64,000 nt of DNA from Combretum micranthum (GCA_024138025.1 JAMXBD010000112.1:1736001-1800000); one strand, 5' to 3'. Counted from the stretch's first letter, positions 11,826 to 23,346 are shown. Made by a program: numbers and translations. The notes: generated by a model not told the origin, from the sequence alone.

Positions 11826-12153
11826 TCAGTCCACAAATCCTTTTAATTTTTTTTAAGACATCTTTTCTGGTTGTTTTAAGACTTCTTCATTATGTGTTTT
11901 TACATTCTCTCTTTATATTTCTTTTATGCATTTTCTCAGGGGGAGAATTTTTTTGATGATAACAAAAAAGGGGAGAAAAGAATGTGCTATGTGTTGAATG
12001 AATGGTATATGTGCTATGTGTTGAATGAATGCTATGCTGTTTGTGTTGTGAACAGGATAAATGTTGTATGTGTGACAGGACAATTGAAAGTGTGCTAATG
12101 ATGATGCTTAATATTGATTAGTTTTGTTTTGTCATCATCAAAAAGGGGGAGAA
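11826..12153 (+). other. Sirevirus 3' region with repeated polypurine tracts
   Basis: Non-coding 3' end of the Sirevirus. One purine tract (CAGGGGGAGAATT) lies near 11938-11950, a second (ACAAAAAAGGGGAGAAAAG) near 11962-11980, and the one used next to the LTR (AAAAAGGGGGAGAA, 12140-12153) follows TTGTCATCATC. Tandem purine tracts in this sequence context are a known Sirevirus mark. A short duplication around GCTATGTGTTGAATGAATG lies near 11983-12030. Confidence 0.8.
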
Positions 12154-13854
12154 TGTTGGAATTATTCTAATATGATTTTGATGATGTCAAAAGATGAAAT
12201 TTAATTGATATATCTATCTTATTAATTTCGAATATGTTCAATATTGTTTGACATATTATTTAATTTTCCATAGTTCAAAATCTTCATTTTGATGATAATT
12301 ATATAGATAGAAGCAAGTTCAGAATCTTCATCTTACATGAAAATATAGTATGATCAAGTTTTATTAAAGTCAGAAGGAAAATCAGAAGTTATGCTTAAGC
12401 TTTGATGATGTTAGTCAGAAGTTTCTTCAGAACCTTAGGAAATAAAATATAAGTTTTCGGAGGTAAGAAATATGTTAGTCAGAAGTTTCTTCAGAACATT
12501 AGGAAATAAAAAATAAGTTCTCGGAAGTAAGAAATACGTTAGTCAGAAGATGTTTCAGAACCTTTAGCTTTGAAAAATAAGTCTGTCAGAAATTGTTAGG
12601 TTTAATACGAAATTTTCCAGATTTACCTATATTTTAAAAAATATGATATTTTTAATACCCAGCTCCACTTGTCAAGTATATTTGGGTAATATACTTGATG
12701 TGTTTCATTTAAGTTGGATTTGATATCATGGGATTTTTTTAACAAAGATTTATTGAAAGTTATTTACACATCAAAGTTATTTGTAGAGCCTTCGGAAATT
12801 AAAGATCGAGTATTAAGAATTGAATGAGACAAGTTTTGTTTAAGATATACACAAATATCTTGAAAGATAAGGTTGATATGATTTGGATAAGATATGATAT
12901 ATATATTATTTTGTTATTATCCTTATCGGATGAATAACATAATCCAGATTTTATGGGACTAAAATTCAGCAAATATCTTGGAGCTTATTCAAAGGAAGTT
13001 GACAAGAGAAGATCACGCATAAACAAGAAGAATATCAAGAAGAAGATTATGCTATATCTTGTTCAAATCAAAAGAGGAGATCACGGACTTCCAGTTTATT
13101 TCAACAAGATATTTTCAACAAATTGCAACAAACAAAATCTCAACAACACTTATCGTATGATTTGTTTTGCCGAAGAAGAAGCGGTTGGACTTTTTAGATA
13201 AGATGAAACAGATTCTTGCCGAGATACATGGGATATGATATCATCTTCTCAAACAAGTTTTATGGATGAGAAAGATAAGGAACATTAGATATAGAACCAT
13301 TAATATATGCAGTGAGCAAGAATTTTAGAGAGCAAGAAATTTTCTTGAAGAAAAACAACCGACTTTACTCTCTTACAATCTTAAAAAAAAAAAAAAAAAA
13401 TCGAATCAGTGCATATATCTTCTATTGTATCTTTCTACTTAGCTTATATAGAAAGAACGTGTTGTTACCTTTTTGAGTGATAGTACTTTTACAAGTTTAG
13501 ACTCTGTAGATCGATTGTAGCTAGAAGACAGCTGTGAGAATCGAGCAGAGAGATTTGTACAAGCTTGTAATTGAAATTGATTTGATATAGTGAAATACAC
13601 CCCGTAGGATAACGGGGATCCCAGCGTGGAGCTGGAAGAGTGGACTGATGCACAAGGTGGAACCACTATAAATATCTGCCTGATCTTCTTATCCCTTCTC
13701 TATTTATATTTCAGCAATTTATTTTATAGTAGTTTAATTGTTCATATTGTTCTCTTAACTTAAAATCAAAGGGGATATTATTTAAAGGCAAAAAATTTTA
13801 ATTTTCTGAAATAATCAATTCAACCCCCCTTCTTAATTATTTTCGGGACCAACA
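12154..13854 (+). repeat. Sirevirus 3' LTR, 1701 bp
   Basis: Starts TGTTGGAATTATTC and ends CGGGACCAACA, with perfect TGTTGG/CCAACA ends. The last 105 bp match the 5' LTR remnant. Contains repeated TCAGAAG motifs (about 12370-12590) and a poly-A run of about 19 bases at 13382-13400. Confidence 0.92.
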
Positions 13855-13892
13855 ATCTCGGAATTATTTATGGAAATTTTCCAAGGCTTACA
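13855..13892 (-). repeat. Tip of a long LTR interrupted by the Sirevirus
   Basis: The sequence GGAATTATTTATGGAAATTT...GGCTTACA matches, with few changes, the plus-strand end of the 4.5-kb LTR at 19950-19987. So the Sirevirus landed about 38 bp from the end of a member of this family; the rest lies left of the window. The LTR ends at 13892 and GGTCC (13893-13897) should be one copy of its TSD. Confidence 0.75.
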
Positions 13893-13959
13893 GGTCCAAT
13901 GTATCTTGGGCTCAACTTCCCCTACGTACGCACTTTTTGCATACTCTTAATCTGATTCA
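13893..13959 (-). pseudogene. Tekay-like gypsy pol fragment, part 1
   Basis: The minus strand translates, with one stop, to KLSPRYIGP and upstream residues. This is the conserved segment after the integrase core of Del/Tekay chromoviruses. Its other half is 35631-36088 on the far side of the chromovirus insertion, with the same orientation. It is the oldest visible layer of this nest. Confidence 0.7.
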
Positions 13960-13964
13960 CCTTT

Positions 13965-14480
13965 TGCAATAGGGTTAATCGGGGAAGAAGGAACCATTGA
14001 AATTAACCTAAAAGCTCCTGTCGGGTTAAAATAAAACCAAGCTTCTGTCGGGTTAGAGACCGGTTGCGGGTTGGAGCAAATGGTTCGGGTACTAACATAA
14101 GATGGGCTTAAGAAGTTAAGGGCCTCATCCTTGCAAGGCTCACATTTAATAAGTCCATGTTATGCAGTAGTTATTTTATATAGTCCACAATATTAGCTCA
14201 GTTAGTTATAATACTTCTAGAATATGCTGTGCAACCAACTTTGCTTAGTTGGCAGATTCTATCATACCTTTTTAGGAGTAATTTGTTACTGTAACTAACT
14301 AGCTATTACACTATATATTACCCTAAGTGTAATACAAAAGATATACAGAAATATTCTAATACAATATCCTGTAACAATTGTTTGCATTCGGACAATTATG
14401 TATTGGGTCATCCTTGAGCTGTATTCGGCTTACTGGTGGCAACTAGAGAATTTTATTCTGAATTTAGCTTCCGTACTGCA
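13965..14480 (+). repeat. Chromovirus 5' LTR
   Basis: 516 bp, TGCAATAGGG...CGTACTGCA, followed by the PBS. Confidence 0.93.
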
Positions 14481-14482
14481 AC

Positions 14483-14494
14483 TGGTATCAGAGC
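14483..14494 (+). other. Primer binding site, tRNA-Met (chromovirus)
   Basis: TGGTATCAGAGC, two bases after the 5' LTR. Confidence 0.9.
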
Positions 14495-14505
14495 TAGAAA
14501 CAGCC

Positions 14506-15452
14506 ATGGAAACTAGGGAATCCAAACGTGTGGAAGAATCGGTGAGAGGAATAGTTAAGGAACAAATTGAGAGGCAGGAGAAATTCATCCAGGAGCAGTC
14601 CGAGAAACAAGATACATTGATCAAATGGTTTTCGGAAACCCTGCAAAAACAGCAAGCCATCATTGAGAAACAAAATCAAGCAATTGACATACTCAAGCAA
14701 CATATCCAAGGAAAGTCTCCACAAATGGAACAACAGCCCATCCGAAGTGATACTACGGAATCATCATCGGTGGAAGTTAAAGGTAACAATACAAACACTC
14801 TTTGTAATTATCAAATGCCTACTAAGAGTATAAAGATAGAATTTCCAACGTTTAATGGGGATGGGTTTAGGAGCTGGGTTGCTAGGGCTGAACAATTTTT
14901 TACCTTAGACGAAACCCCTGAGGATTTCAAGGTAAAAATTGCATCAATGCATTTGAGTGACAAGCCTTTTGAGTGGTATAATGCTTATGTTAAGGCTAGG
15001 AAGGAAGTGAGTCCAGTGACTTGGGAAGAGCTAATCCAATCTTTAAAGGCACGATTCAATGAATGTGGGTTTGAGGATCTAATGTCAGAATTAAAAGATT
15101 TACAGCAGAATGGATCCTTACAAGACTATAATGACGAATTTATGCATCTATCAACTCAAGTTCAATTGTCGGAGTCAAACTTAATTAGCTGTTACTTGTG
15201 TGGTCTTAAACCAGAAATCCAATACCCTATCCGTATGTTCCAGCCAAAAACCCTCACTCAAGCTTATGCTCTAGCCAAGTTGCAAGAAGCCACTTTAATT
15301 TCGTCCAAACAAAACCTTAAAACATATAAATCTGCAAACACTTCAACTTACATCCCTAAATACTCCACTCCTTACCATAACCCATACACACCCCCTCAGA
15401 CACGACCAACTCCAAACTTAAACACTAAACCAACACCAAGCCTAAACACTGC
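14506..15452 (+). pseudogene. gag: Chromovirus gag, N-terminal part
   Basis: I choose ATG 14506 (METRESKRVEES) because it follows the PBS directly; the upstream open frame lies in the LTR. Residues 1-75 are a charged, Gln-rich coiled coil. The retrotransposon Gag core follows, with FPTFNGDGFRSWVARAEQFF near residue 110, and then a Thr/Pro-rich tail. The frame is open up to the insertion point, where the 16-kb element separates it from its zinc knuckle at 31487. The codon frame is the same on both sides (insertion at ACT GCC). Confidence 0.9.
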
Positions 15453-15851
15453 TGTCACGCCCCGAAGGGTACCCTACACGTGGCAGTCCGTCGTACACAA
15501 TATTAAAGCCTAAGAATGACCACCTCAGTCACGCGAAGGCTTCCATACTATGTACAAGGCGTCTAACACATAAAGGAGACACATCGGAAAGATACGTTTT
15601 ATGTTGATACAATTGAGTAACAATGTAAAGGAAATACAATCCACTATACTCCAAATACAAAACCCTATACTTCAAAATACAATTCATCAAACTTCAACTA
15701 CATTCATCCCAAGATTTCACTACATAAAGCTATTACAAAGCAAATCGTAAAGCTTAGCCAAAAACTTCAAGCATTCTTATATCTTGCCGGAATCCTGAAA
15801 TCATTCTCGGCTTCAACCATCTCGGTCCCCACTTAGCATTCTTGGAATAAC

Positions 15852-18082
15852 CTGCTCATTTAAACAACTATTGGGGTATAAGCTACACTAGCTTAGTGAG
15901 AATTCCCTTAATTCCGTACCATAACAAGCAAGTATTAGTCAAACATATGCTATGCATGAACAAACACGTGAGCAAGCAATATGCATGGGTATCCGGAACC
16001 CACACATAGAACGGATTTACACCCTCCGTATCTTGGGCTAGGGATGGTATTGAAGTCTACACGACTGCTGCTAGTCCCCAAGCCCCCGGCTCATAGCACT
16101 CGCCTCTGCTAGGCTCACACATGGAATGCATCCCCGATGCGCCTTAATTTCCTATGAATGAGCTCTGATCCCGGGTCTCATTATCCAAACGAGTCCTCGG
16201 ACCATACCGATCGACCTGCGTAGGAGTAGCATGCTACTAAATGCAATATGTCCTATGCGATGCATGATCAATTTACTTTTTGCTTAGGTCAAAATATTTA
16301 CATTCTTTAGAGTGACCAGCCAATATCATACACATAACAGAAATAATATGAACGGTGCAGTTATCCAATCAAATCATGGTTTCGATATGCTTTAGTATTC
16401 TTTGGCATACATTCATCACAGTCTCAACATATATCCCATCCCCATTCATATCGATTTTTATCTTGTTCCTATAATTCTAATGCGACTAACTACAAGCACA
16501 AACAAGGTAACAAAATAAGGAGAAGACTCACTCGGCCATTGGATCACCGGTCTTCTAGTAATAATAATCCGGTGGTAGGGAATCGTCGAACTCGGGATTA
16601 CCTAAAAAGGGAAGAAATACTCTAGTAAGTATTTCAACTCAAACTAATCCAACGACTTCATACGAACTATCAAATTCGTAATTCGCGTCTTAAGCGGGAA
16701 TTCCAACTTAAAACGGCCATAACTTGGTCATTTTAACTCGGAATCTCGCAAATTTTATATCGATTTCTATCTACTTCGGAAGAGCTTTATAAATATGAAG
16801 TTTAAATCAAGTTTTGAAAATATCTAAGCCTCAGAAATGAGGGATCAGATCTGTACAGCGATTATGTTGATTCCGAAAATGCAATATCCATGAATGCTAT
16901 TGAGATTCCTAAGTGCAAAATGAAGTTAAATGCCATGGTGATGAATTTCCCTATCATGAATGTCATGGTATGAACTCTTAAGTGTCTAAGGTCTTATAAA
17001 TTTTTAGACTTAAAGAAATTAAATAAACTTTTTCTAAGAAAATCATTTCATGCTATTGTTTAACAAGTAAGTTTACTACACTTGGTCACACTTACTTATT
17101 ATAAGGATTTTCTTTAGGAAAACTCCACTTTGTTTAAAGAAATTTTGACCTTTATATTAGTTATATCCTAAGGCCTTTATTTCTTTAATAAAATCTTCAT
17201 TTGTAAACTTTTAAGTGGGTCTTACACTAGGGTGGTTCCAAAAATCCGAATTTAGAAATTTTCATTTTCAAGTTGATTCTTTTAAGAAAAATGCATTTTA
17301 TACTTAGAACTTTAAGTATTTGTTTTACCTATACCCTAAGGACTTCATTTATTTAAGAAAATACCATTTTTGGAGTTGGAAAACTAGTGTTTTCTAACCA
17401 TCTATCCATTATTACGAATTTGGCTTTCAAGACTTTTCACTCAAAACTTCTTTTAGACTTCATCTCTTGTTTTAAACATTTCCTTTAGTAAAAACTCATT
17501 TAAACTCAAGAAAAACATCATCAAACATTATCTATCACCTATAGGCTTCATTTTTCTTGTAAAATACATGTTTAGAAGTTGGTAAAAGGGTTTTTAGGCT
17601 AGGGTTCCCAAGTCATCCGAATTTACACTAACTCATTTCTTGAAAAGTGTTTTCCTTTTTGGTTTTGTTAACTCATCTATCTATAGATCTATGTATTAGA
17701 AAGGTTATTTACTAAGGACAAAAACATTAAAGACCATTAATGCACATAAACTCAAAATAAAGATGAGATCTTAAATGTCTACATGAATATGAGTAGTAAA
17801 ATGATAGATCTACTATATCAAGTGCTTAAATAGGTTTTGAAAACATAAAAACTACATTTTTATAAAAGATCCTTTGTTCAAAACACCTTTTGATGAAAAA
17901 TCATAAAGCTTATGGCATGAAAGCTCCTTTAAATGCTAGATCCACTTTGTGATGGTTCGGTATTCTTGTTTTGATATTTCCTTGTCCCTAGCAAGAGCTC
18001 ATGGGGATATTTAGTTAGAAATATCCAAGAATATCCTTGCCATTACAAGGATCTAAGGATATATGAAGCAAGATTCATTTAC
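15852..18082 (-). other. Predicted intron in the 3' LTR of the gag-only element
   Basis: In coding direction the donor is TTACCTTAA|GTAAATG (18082) and the acceptor AAATGAGCAG|GTTATT (15852). The palindrome-like AAGCTAGTGTAGCTT lies about 40 bases upstream of the acceptor. 2231 bp. Inference from sequence only. Confidence 0.45.
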
Positions 18083-18250
18083 TTAAGGTAAAATAGGAGA
18101 CAAAAAGGAAAAGAAACAAGTTGTGTGTGTGTGTGTGTGGGGGCATCAAAACTCACGATAAAGGGAAAAAAAGAGAGAGGAATGAGAGTTTCCTTTACGT
18201 TTTAAAAAGTTTGAAAATGAAAGAATGAGGAAAGAGAGAGAAAATGTAGT

Positions 18251-18260
18251 TTATATATAA
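18251..18260 (-). promoter_or_regulatory. TATA box of the 3' LTR of the gag-only element
   Basis: Minus strand TTATATATAA, followed by a pyrimidine-rich leader (CTCTCTCTTTCCTC). The identical box in the 5' LTR lies near 29755-29763. Confidence 0.55.
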
Positions 18261-19987
18261 AATGAGATTAGGTTAAATGGGACTAAAATACTTTTAAAAA
18301 AATTGTACAATGGAGCTTCATGGGGGGGTTTCACGCCGGCCAATGCATGAGAAAAAGGGGGGATTTGATTTTTTATTAACTTGTTTTGATTGTTTTGTTT
18401 TGATGGATGTACATAAAGTCACATAACTTGTAATAATTATTTGGAAACAAAAGTCCTTGGAAAGGAAAATGGAATTGAGTGGTTGTAAGAATAAGGTGTA
18501 CAAATGAGTAGTCATAGGTTGTACTTGTGAATAGTAATGAATAGTAATCAAGACAACTTAATTACCGATAGTAAGAAAGATACGAATAAAAAGGTTATAA
18601 CTGTATTTTTCGTAAGCCGGAAAATTATGAAATTTATATTTTTGAAATCCTTATTTTATTTCTATTCAAATGAGTATTCACAAGTAGATTTTTGAAATTC
18701 TAGTTCCAGGGCACACTTTTTCTATAATGGGTCTCGGGATGACCCGAAATTGAAATTTTCTTAAAATCTGATCTTTTCTTGGTTTGAAATATAATCAAGA
18801 CCTATGTTCAAAATTAAATTTTCTTATAAAATTTTCCTAATTAGAAACCGAGGAAAAGCCGGATTTAGGGTTCCTATTTCTCACTCCAGTCTTAAACTAT
18901 TCCGGTTTAGGGTTTTGTTTTCCGTTTCTTGAGTTATCTTGGTTACTTGAAAAACCGGGGTTTACAATACTTTGAAACAATATTCCATATTAAATTATTT
19001 TATAAAATTTCTTTTGATATGAAACCGAGGAAAAGCCGAATATAGGGTTTCTAGGTCTTTCTCATGACGCTTTGAACTAAACCGGTTTAGGGTTTCATTT
19101 TCCGGTTTTCGAAGTTTACTCGATTACTAGGAAACCCGGGGTATACATTATAGGAATAACAAAATTATGTAACGAAATAAAAGTGAGTAGTGCAAAAAAA
19201 ACTAATTAATTACTGGTAGTAATGAAAATACGACAAAAAGGTTATAACTGTAACTTTTTATAACCCGAAAAATTATATAACTGATATATTTAGAAATCTT
19301 ATAAAATTACGAGTCTAACGGTACTAATGGTATATTTTTGATATCTCGAGCCCCGGGACACGCTTTTCGGAGTCTGATCCGAACGGGTTCGAAATAGGTC
19401 AAAATTTACCAATCTGATTTTTTTTTTTTTAAATAAACTTATATTACTACGAGCTATTCTACATATTTAAACTACCTCTCGGCCTCTAGAGTTAAGGGTG
19501 TTAGATTGCCGGACTTAAGCTATTGTATTCCACTTAGGGTTTCCAGGTGATTTTTCCGGTTTAGATTCTTGCCAAAATGAAAACTAATATTTTATGTTTA
19601 TACAACATATTTAATTTGAGAAATCTATTTTACATTTCATTTTTGTAAGTATTTAATATCTTTTAATGTTTTCGGAATTCTTGAATAGGGTTTCATTCTC
19701 GAAGTTAATTGTTATTTACTTTTTAATAATTTATTTTTGGGTTCTATATTACCCGATTTTATAAGTCGGAGTTACGTATAGAATTTGTCGTACGTAGTGG
19801 TTTTGGAATTGGACTTTGTTGAGTTCTTATTTTGTTTTTAAAGATTTTCATTTTCTCAAGATTAAGAATTTCTAGATTCGTTCGTGATTTAGGACATGTC
19901 GAAATTCGGTTTAATTTGGAGTGATTTTTAGGGTTTATTTTCGAAATTCATCTTGGAATTATTTATTGAAATTTTCCGGGGCTTACA

Positions 19988-20000
19988 TCCTCCCTACCTT
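19988..20000 (-). other. Polypurine tract of the gag-only element
   Basis: Minus strand AAGGTAGGGAGGA, directly next to the 3' LTR; primes plus-strand cDNA synthesis. Confidence 0.8.
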
Positions 20001-20794
20001 AAAGAAAGTTTTGTCTGCAAAACTTGTTACGTGTATATCGTTTATCGAGAAAAGATTGTGGATTTTTGAATTATATTTCTAGCACCGGTTTATGCTTTGG
20101 TTTGTATCATTTCTAAATTTTGCATGATAAATATTTTACGAAATATAGCACATACAAATTAATAAGATTTGGCTTAGCGATTCCAACCTTCACTTACACG
20201 ATTCTTTTGGAAAACGACACGGACTTGACTTGAGACCACAGACGACTCGACTCGACCGACACTAGACGACTCATGACAACACGACCTTTCATGACTCGAT
20301 TACTTGACCAACGAAGGTTGTGGATTCACTTCTCCATTCTAATGTAGATGTATATACAATATTGTGCTTTATGATTCATATTCCCTTAAACAATATGGTC
20401 ATCATCGTTTTAAATTCTTATCATCATGATCATCTTGATGGGATTGAAATCAAGAGATCTCATTGCTTTATTGTATAATCATTTACTTGTGAAGATCTTA
20501 TGGAGTTGGGTAATTGAGATTTGATCGCTGGAATTTTAACTTTTGTGTAACGATCGTCGTAGATTTCGATCTTTCAAAGTTCTTTGTTTACAAGAAGTTG
20601 TATGAGGATTGTCTTGGAATTCGTTAAATTAATCGAGTTTTGTTTTAGTTTCCATCATTGGCTCATTCTAGCTTTTAATGGTTTCGGGCTTTCCTACTTT
20701 TCAGTCTAGCCATTTAATCCGAAGGTATTTCTAACAACCTATTCCTTTGATTCTATTGACAGGAAAGAATATGCGGTAGTCTAAGGGTATAGCG
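20001..20794 (-). other. 3' untranslated region of the gag-only element
   Basis: No coding potential recognised. The part next to the purine tract (minus strand CAGACAAAACTTTCTTTAAG) resembles the end of Tekay pol. A GAC/CGA-rich low-complexity patch lies at about 20205-20310. Confidence 0.5.
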
Positions 20795-22039
20795 TTAACC
20801 TGATACCAAGTTACATATTTGATCCTCGCTTCCTTCCATGGAAAAGGACTCCAGCTCCTCATCACTAGCTTCTTCATACACCCCATATGTATGAGGGTTG
20901 TGGACTGGATTTCCGGATATAGTTGTTCCTGAAGAACTTTGATTCCTTTTTCCTTTGTTGCTTTTATTCCTATTATATCTCTTCCTCTTCTTCCTTGGTA
21001 GATCCAGCGAAGCGACATGCGGGTTATCCCGTTCAGGGCATGTTTTAGCCAAATGTCCCGTTTTTGTGCAAAGAAAGCATCTGGTGGTCATCTTTTTAGG
21101 ACACTTCTCAACTTTGTGACTAGGGTCCCCACAGAGATAGCACTTGAATAGGAGTTGTGGACACTGAATAGGGTAATGTTCTCTCTTACATTTCCAACAT
21201 TGTAGCTTATCCAAAATTATGTCTTCTTCCTTGTTTGGGTCATCATCCAAGGGAAGTGTTATGACATTTTGACTCGGGGTCATTGAAGCATAGAACTCCA
21301 TTTCCTTATTACTTCTTTCTTGACTCCTCCTTTGAGCATTTTCTATTATTCGTGCTCTTTCTAGCAATCCTTGGTAACTCCTAATATCAAATTCCTCCAA
21401 TCGAGTCCGAAGATCTTCTTTCAAACCATTCAGAAACACTTGTCTTTTGAGTTCCTCACTTTGTTTATATGATTCCGGAGCATATTGCAACAATCTACTG
21501 AACTCAGTTTCATATTGTTCCACACTACGATCTCCTTGTGAGATATTGAGGAAATCTGCACTGTACTGGACTCTTAAGCTCATGGGGAAATATTTGTCCA
21601 AAAACTCATATTCAAACATCTCCCATGTAACTGGACGCGTTAACTCTCTTTCCTTAGATTCCCACCATACTCGGGCATATAAGCGAAGCATATAGGTTCC
21701 ATAATGGATTCTCAGACGGTGTGGTACTTCCAAAGCATTAAAGGACCTCTCAATGTGTGCCAACCAATCCTCTACCTCATCTGGTTTTCCAAAAACTCCA
21801 TCGAAATACTGGTTACACTTTATGAAGCATGGTAAGAGGCTTTGGTGGTATTGAGGTGGTGGTGGCTCATCTTGCGTTGTTTCTTGCACATATCTTATAG
21901 GTGTAGACGTTGAACTGACTTGAGTCTGTTGCATGTAGCCTCTTATCTGACTAGTAAGCCGTTCAATCTCTATTGAGGCATTTCCCCCTTGGTTAGGTGG
22001 TTCGGGTATCGCTTGGTTCTCGGGTTCTAAAGGAGTCAT
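20795..22039 (-). CDS. gag: Intact Gag of the gag-only element, 414 aa
   Basis: Capsid/nucleocapsid precursor. Start ATG at 22039 (MTPLEPENQAIPEPP); no stop or frameshift. Residues 1-75 are Pro/Gln-rich with a short helix. Residues about 75-240 are a Ty3/gypsy retrotransposon Gag core (ARVWWESKE; EYEFLDKYFPMSLRVQ; SVEQYETEFSRLLQYAPES). Three zinc knuckles follow at about 280-340: CWKCKREHYPIQC (shortened, CX2CX3HX4C), CYLCGDPSHKVEKC and CFLCTKTGHLAKTC. A strongly basic stretch (RKKRKRYNRNKSNKGKR) is next, then an acidic tail. The Gag core resembles Del/Tekay Gags. The intact frame in an element without pol suggests recent activity with help from a partner. Confident as Gag; expression unknown. 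Confidence 0.93.
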   Translation of the reverse strand: MTPLEPENQAIPEPPNQGGNASIEIERLTSQIRGYMQQTQVSSTSTPIRYVQETTQDEPPPPQYHQSLLPCFIKCNQYFDGVFGKPDEVEDWLAHIERSFNALEVPHRLRIHYGTYMLRLYARVWWESKERELTRPVTWEMFEYEFLDKYFPMSLRVQYSADFLNISQGDRSVEQYETEFSRLLQYAPESYKQSEELKRQVFLNGLKEDLRTRLEEFDIRSYQGLLERARIIENAQRRSQERSNKEMEFYASMTPSQNVITLPLDDDPNKEEDIILDKLQCWKCKREHYPIQCPQLLFKCYLCGDPSHKVEKCPKKMTTRCFLCTKTGHLAKTCPERDNPHVASLDLPRKKRKRYNRNKSNKGKRNQSSSGTTISGNPVHNPHTYGVYEEASDEELESFSMEGSEDQICNLVSG

Positions 22040-22428
22040 GACGGGTTCTTGTTGTGGTTGGGTATATCTCCTACAATTTTATTAAGCTCAGGTGAAAATT
22101 CTAAATCTTTTATTACGTCTTAAGGCGGTAAAAGAAGCTTAAAGAAACTTATCGGAAATACAGAACACGGAAATGCGGAAATAAAAACATATGTAAGAAA
22201 TATTGAAATTCTACTGAAATCAAAATCGATAACAAAAACTTCATAATATTCAAAACGAAATACATGAAATCAAGAGAAGATGTAAATCTTTCATTACAAA
22301 AGTTCAAAGAAAGGATGCAAAACATACATTGGAATTACTTCATGAACTAGATGATAAACCACAACATCAGTTTACATTTTCAAAACATCTTTGTTCTCTT
22401 CATTCAAAAAGTTATTTGCTCCTAACGC
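22040..22428 (-). other. Spacer between the two gag-related ORFs
   Basis: AT-rich, no recognised coding sequence. Confidence 0.5.
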
Positions 22429-22962
22429 TCAACATGAGAGATCTATTGATATTTCTAGGAGACTAACTTCTTCCAAACAAGGGCAGCTGTCCAGCTGGTA
22501 ATTCTTGTGGGGGCATCTACTCGCTCGGTGTCCCAACTGTTTGCAAATGAAGCACTTTAGGGTTTTCTTTCCTGGACAGTCCATAATCTTATGCTCGAGA
22601 TCTCCACATAAGTAACACCTGTGCTTCAGTTGTGGACATTGTCTTGGATAATGACTTTCCTTGCACTTCCAACAATTGACCTTATGCCTCTTAAAAGGTT
22701 CATTCTTAACTGTTAGGCTAGTTGTCTCATACCTTCTGACTTTGGAGCTTGGACTAGCCATAACAGAAGGAGTCTCAATTCCTTGCATTGTCACTTGGTG
22801 GGGTCCTTCCACCTAAACCGACACATTCCTAATAAGCACTTGTTGTAAGAGGAGCTTTTGTGTATCCACCAAACACCCTAGAAGGTCTATGACTTGTTGC
22901 ATTGGATCTTGTGGTGGTAGAGTGTCTCTCACTTGTTGTTCATCAGGAAGGCTAGTCGACAT
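22429..22962 (-). pseudogene. Short zinc-knuckle ORF upstream of Gag, one stop
   Basis: The likely start is ATG 22962 (MSTSLPDEQQVRDTL), followed by a Gln/Leu-rich helix. An in-frame TAG at about 22814-22816 (one change from CAG) breaks it; the rest is open to 22429. Then come three zinc knuckles with the same spacing as in the downstream Gag: CWKCKESHYPRQC, CYLCGDLEHKIMDC, CFICKQLGHRASRC. There is no Gag core between helix and knuckles, so it looks like a Gag with its capsid part deleted, or a separate nucleocapsid-like protein. A solo LTR (22973-26449) lies 11 bp upstream of the ATG. Role unknown; RNA binding is likely by family. Confidence 0.7.
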
Positions 22963-23321
22963 TTGCACGTTCTGTAAACCCCGGTATTCTCAGTAGTTAA
23001 GAAACCCTGGAAGTTGGAAGCGAAACCATAATCCAGTCTAGTTTAAGTCCAGTGGAAGAAGCCTGGAAACCCTAAATCCGGCTTTTCTTCGGTTTCATAA
23101 TAAAAGAAATTTTATAAAGTAAATGAATTTGAATTATTGTTCTAAAGTACATTTTAAACCTTCAAAAGTTTTAAATTCGGGAATTTTTCATTTCCGGGCC
23201 TTCCCGAGCTCAATTACGGAAAAGCATGCCCCGGACCACGGATTCAGAAAAATGTTCCAGAATATTTATTAGAACCGTAATTTTATAAGGATTCCAAAAA
23301 TATCAATTTTATAATTTTTCG

Positions 23322-23346
23322 AGCTATAAAAATTACAGTTATAGCT
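23322..23346. repeat. Conserved short inverted repeat in U3 of LTR C
   Basis: AGCTATA-AAAATTACAGT-TATAGCT, able to form a 7-bp stem. Counterparts occur in the other LTRs (19240-19265, 53126-53148, 59108-59132). Confidence 0.6.

Larger units (their letters stand above)
1254..13854 (+). mobile_element. Degenerate Sirevirus (Ty1/copia) element
   Basis: In order: remnant 5' LTR (1254-1358), tRNA-Met PBS, gag, protease, integrase, reverse transcriptase and RNase H (the copia order), an extra ORF downstream of RNase H, repeated polypurine tracts and an intact 3' LTR (12154-13854). The extra ORF and multiple purine tracts of the CATCAAAAAGGGGGAG kind are hallmarks of the Sirevirus lineage. Coding parts carry many stops and at least two frameshifts. 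Two later insertions (MITE 5388-5619, solo LTR 6849-10863) interrupt it. The likely right TSD copy is ATCTC at 13855-13859; the left copy is outside the window. It had itself inserted into the end of a long LTR (13855-13892). Confidence 0.88.
15453..19987 (-). repeat. 3' LTR of the gag-only element, 4535 bp
   Basis: The plus strand runs TGTCACGCCCC to GGGGCTTACA. Compared with the 3.4-kb relatives it is longer, partly through internal duplications: the segments at 18547-18680 and 19197-19310 resemble each other, as do 18846-18940 and 19024-19115. It has a TATA box at 18251-18260, a (GT)n run at 18121-18140 and a predicted intron at 15852-18082. Confidence 0.93.

Noticed and set aside
14398..14505. 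ATG at 14398 as Gag start
   Set aside because: It lies in the 5' LTR, ahead of the PBS; ATG 14506 follows the PBS.
15453..15500. TGTCACGCCCC end read as the LTR start in plus orientation
   Set aside because: PBS lies at the other side (26965-26976, minus strand) and gag is on the minus strand, so this is the LTR 3' end.
20731..21018. Second minus-strand ORF overlapping Gag
   Set aside because: It is another frame of the basic tail of Gag, without family resemblance.
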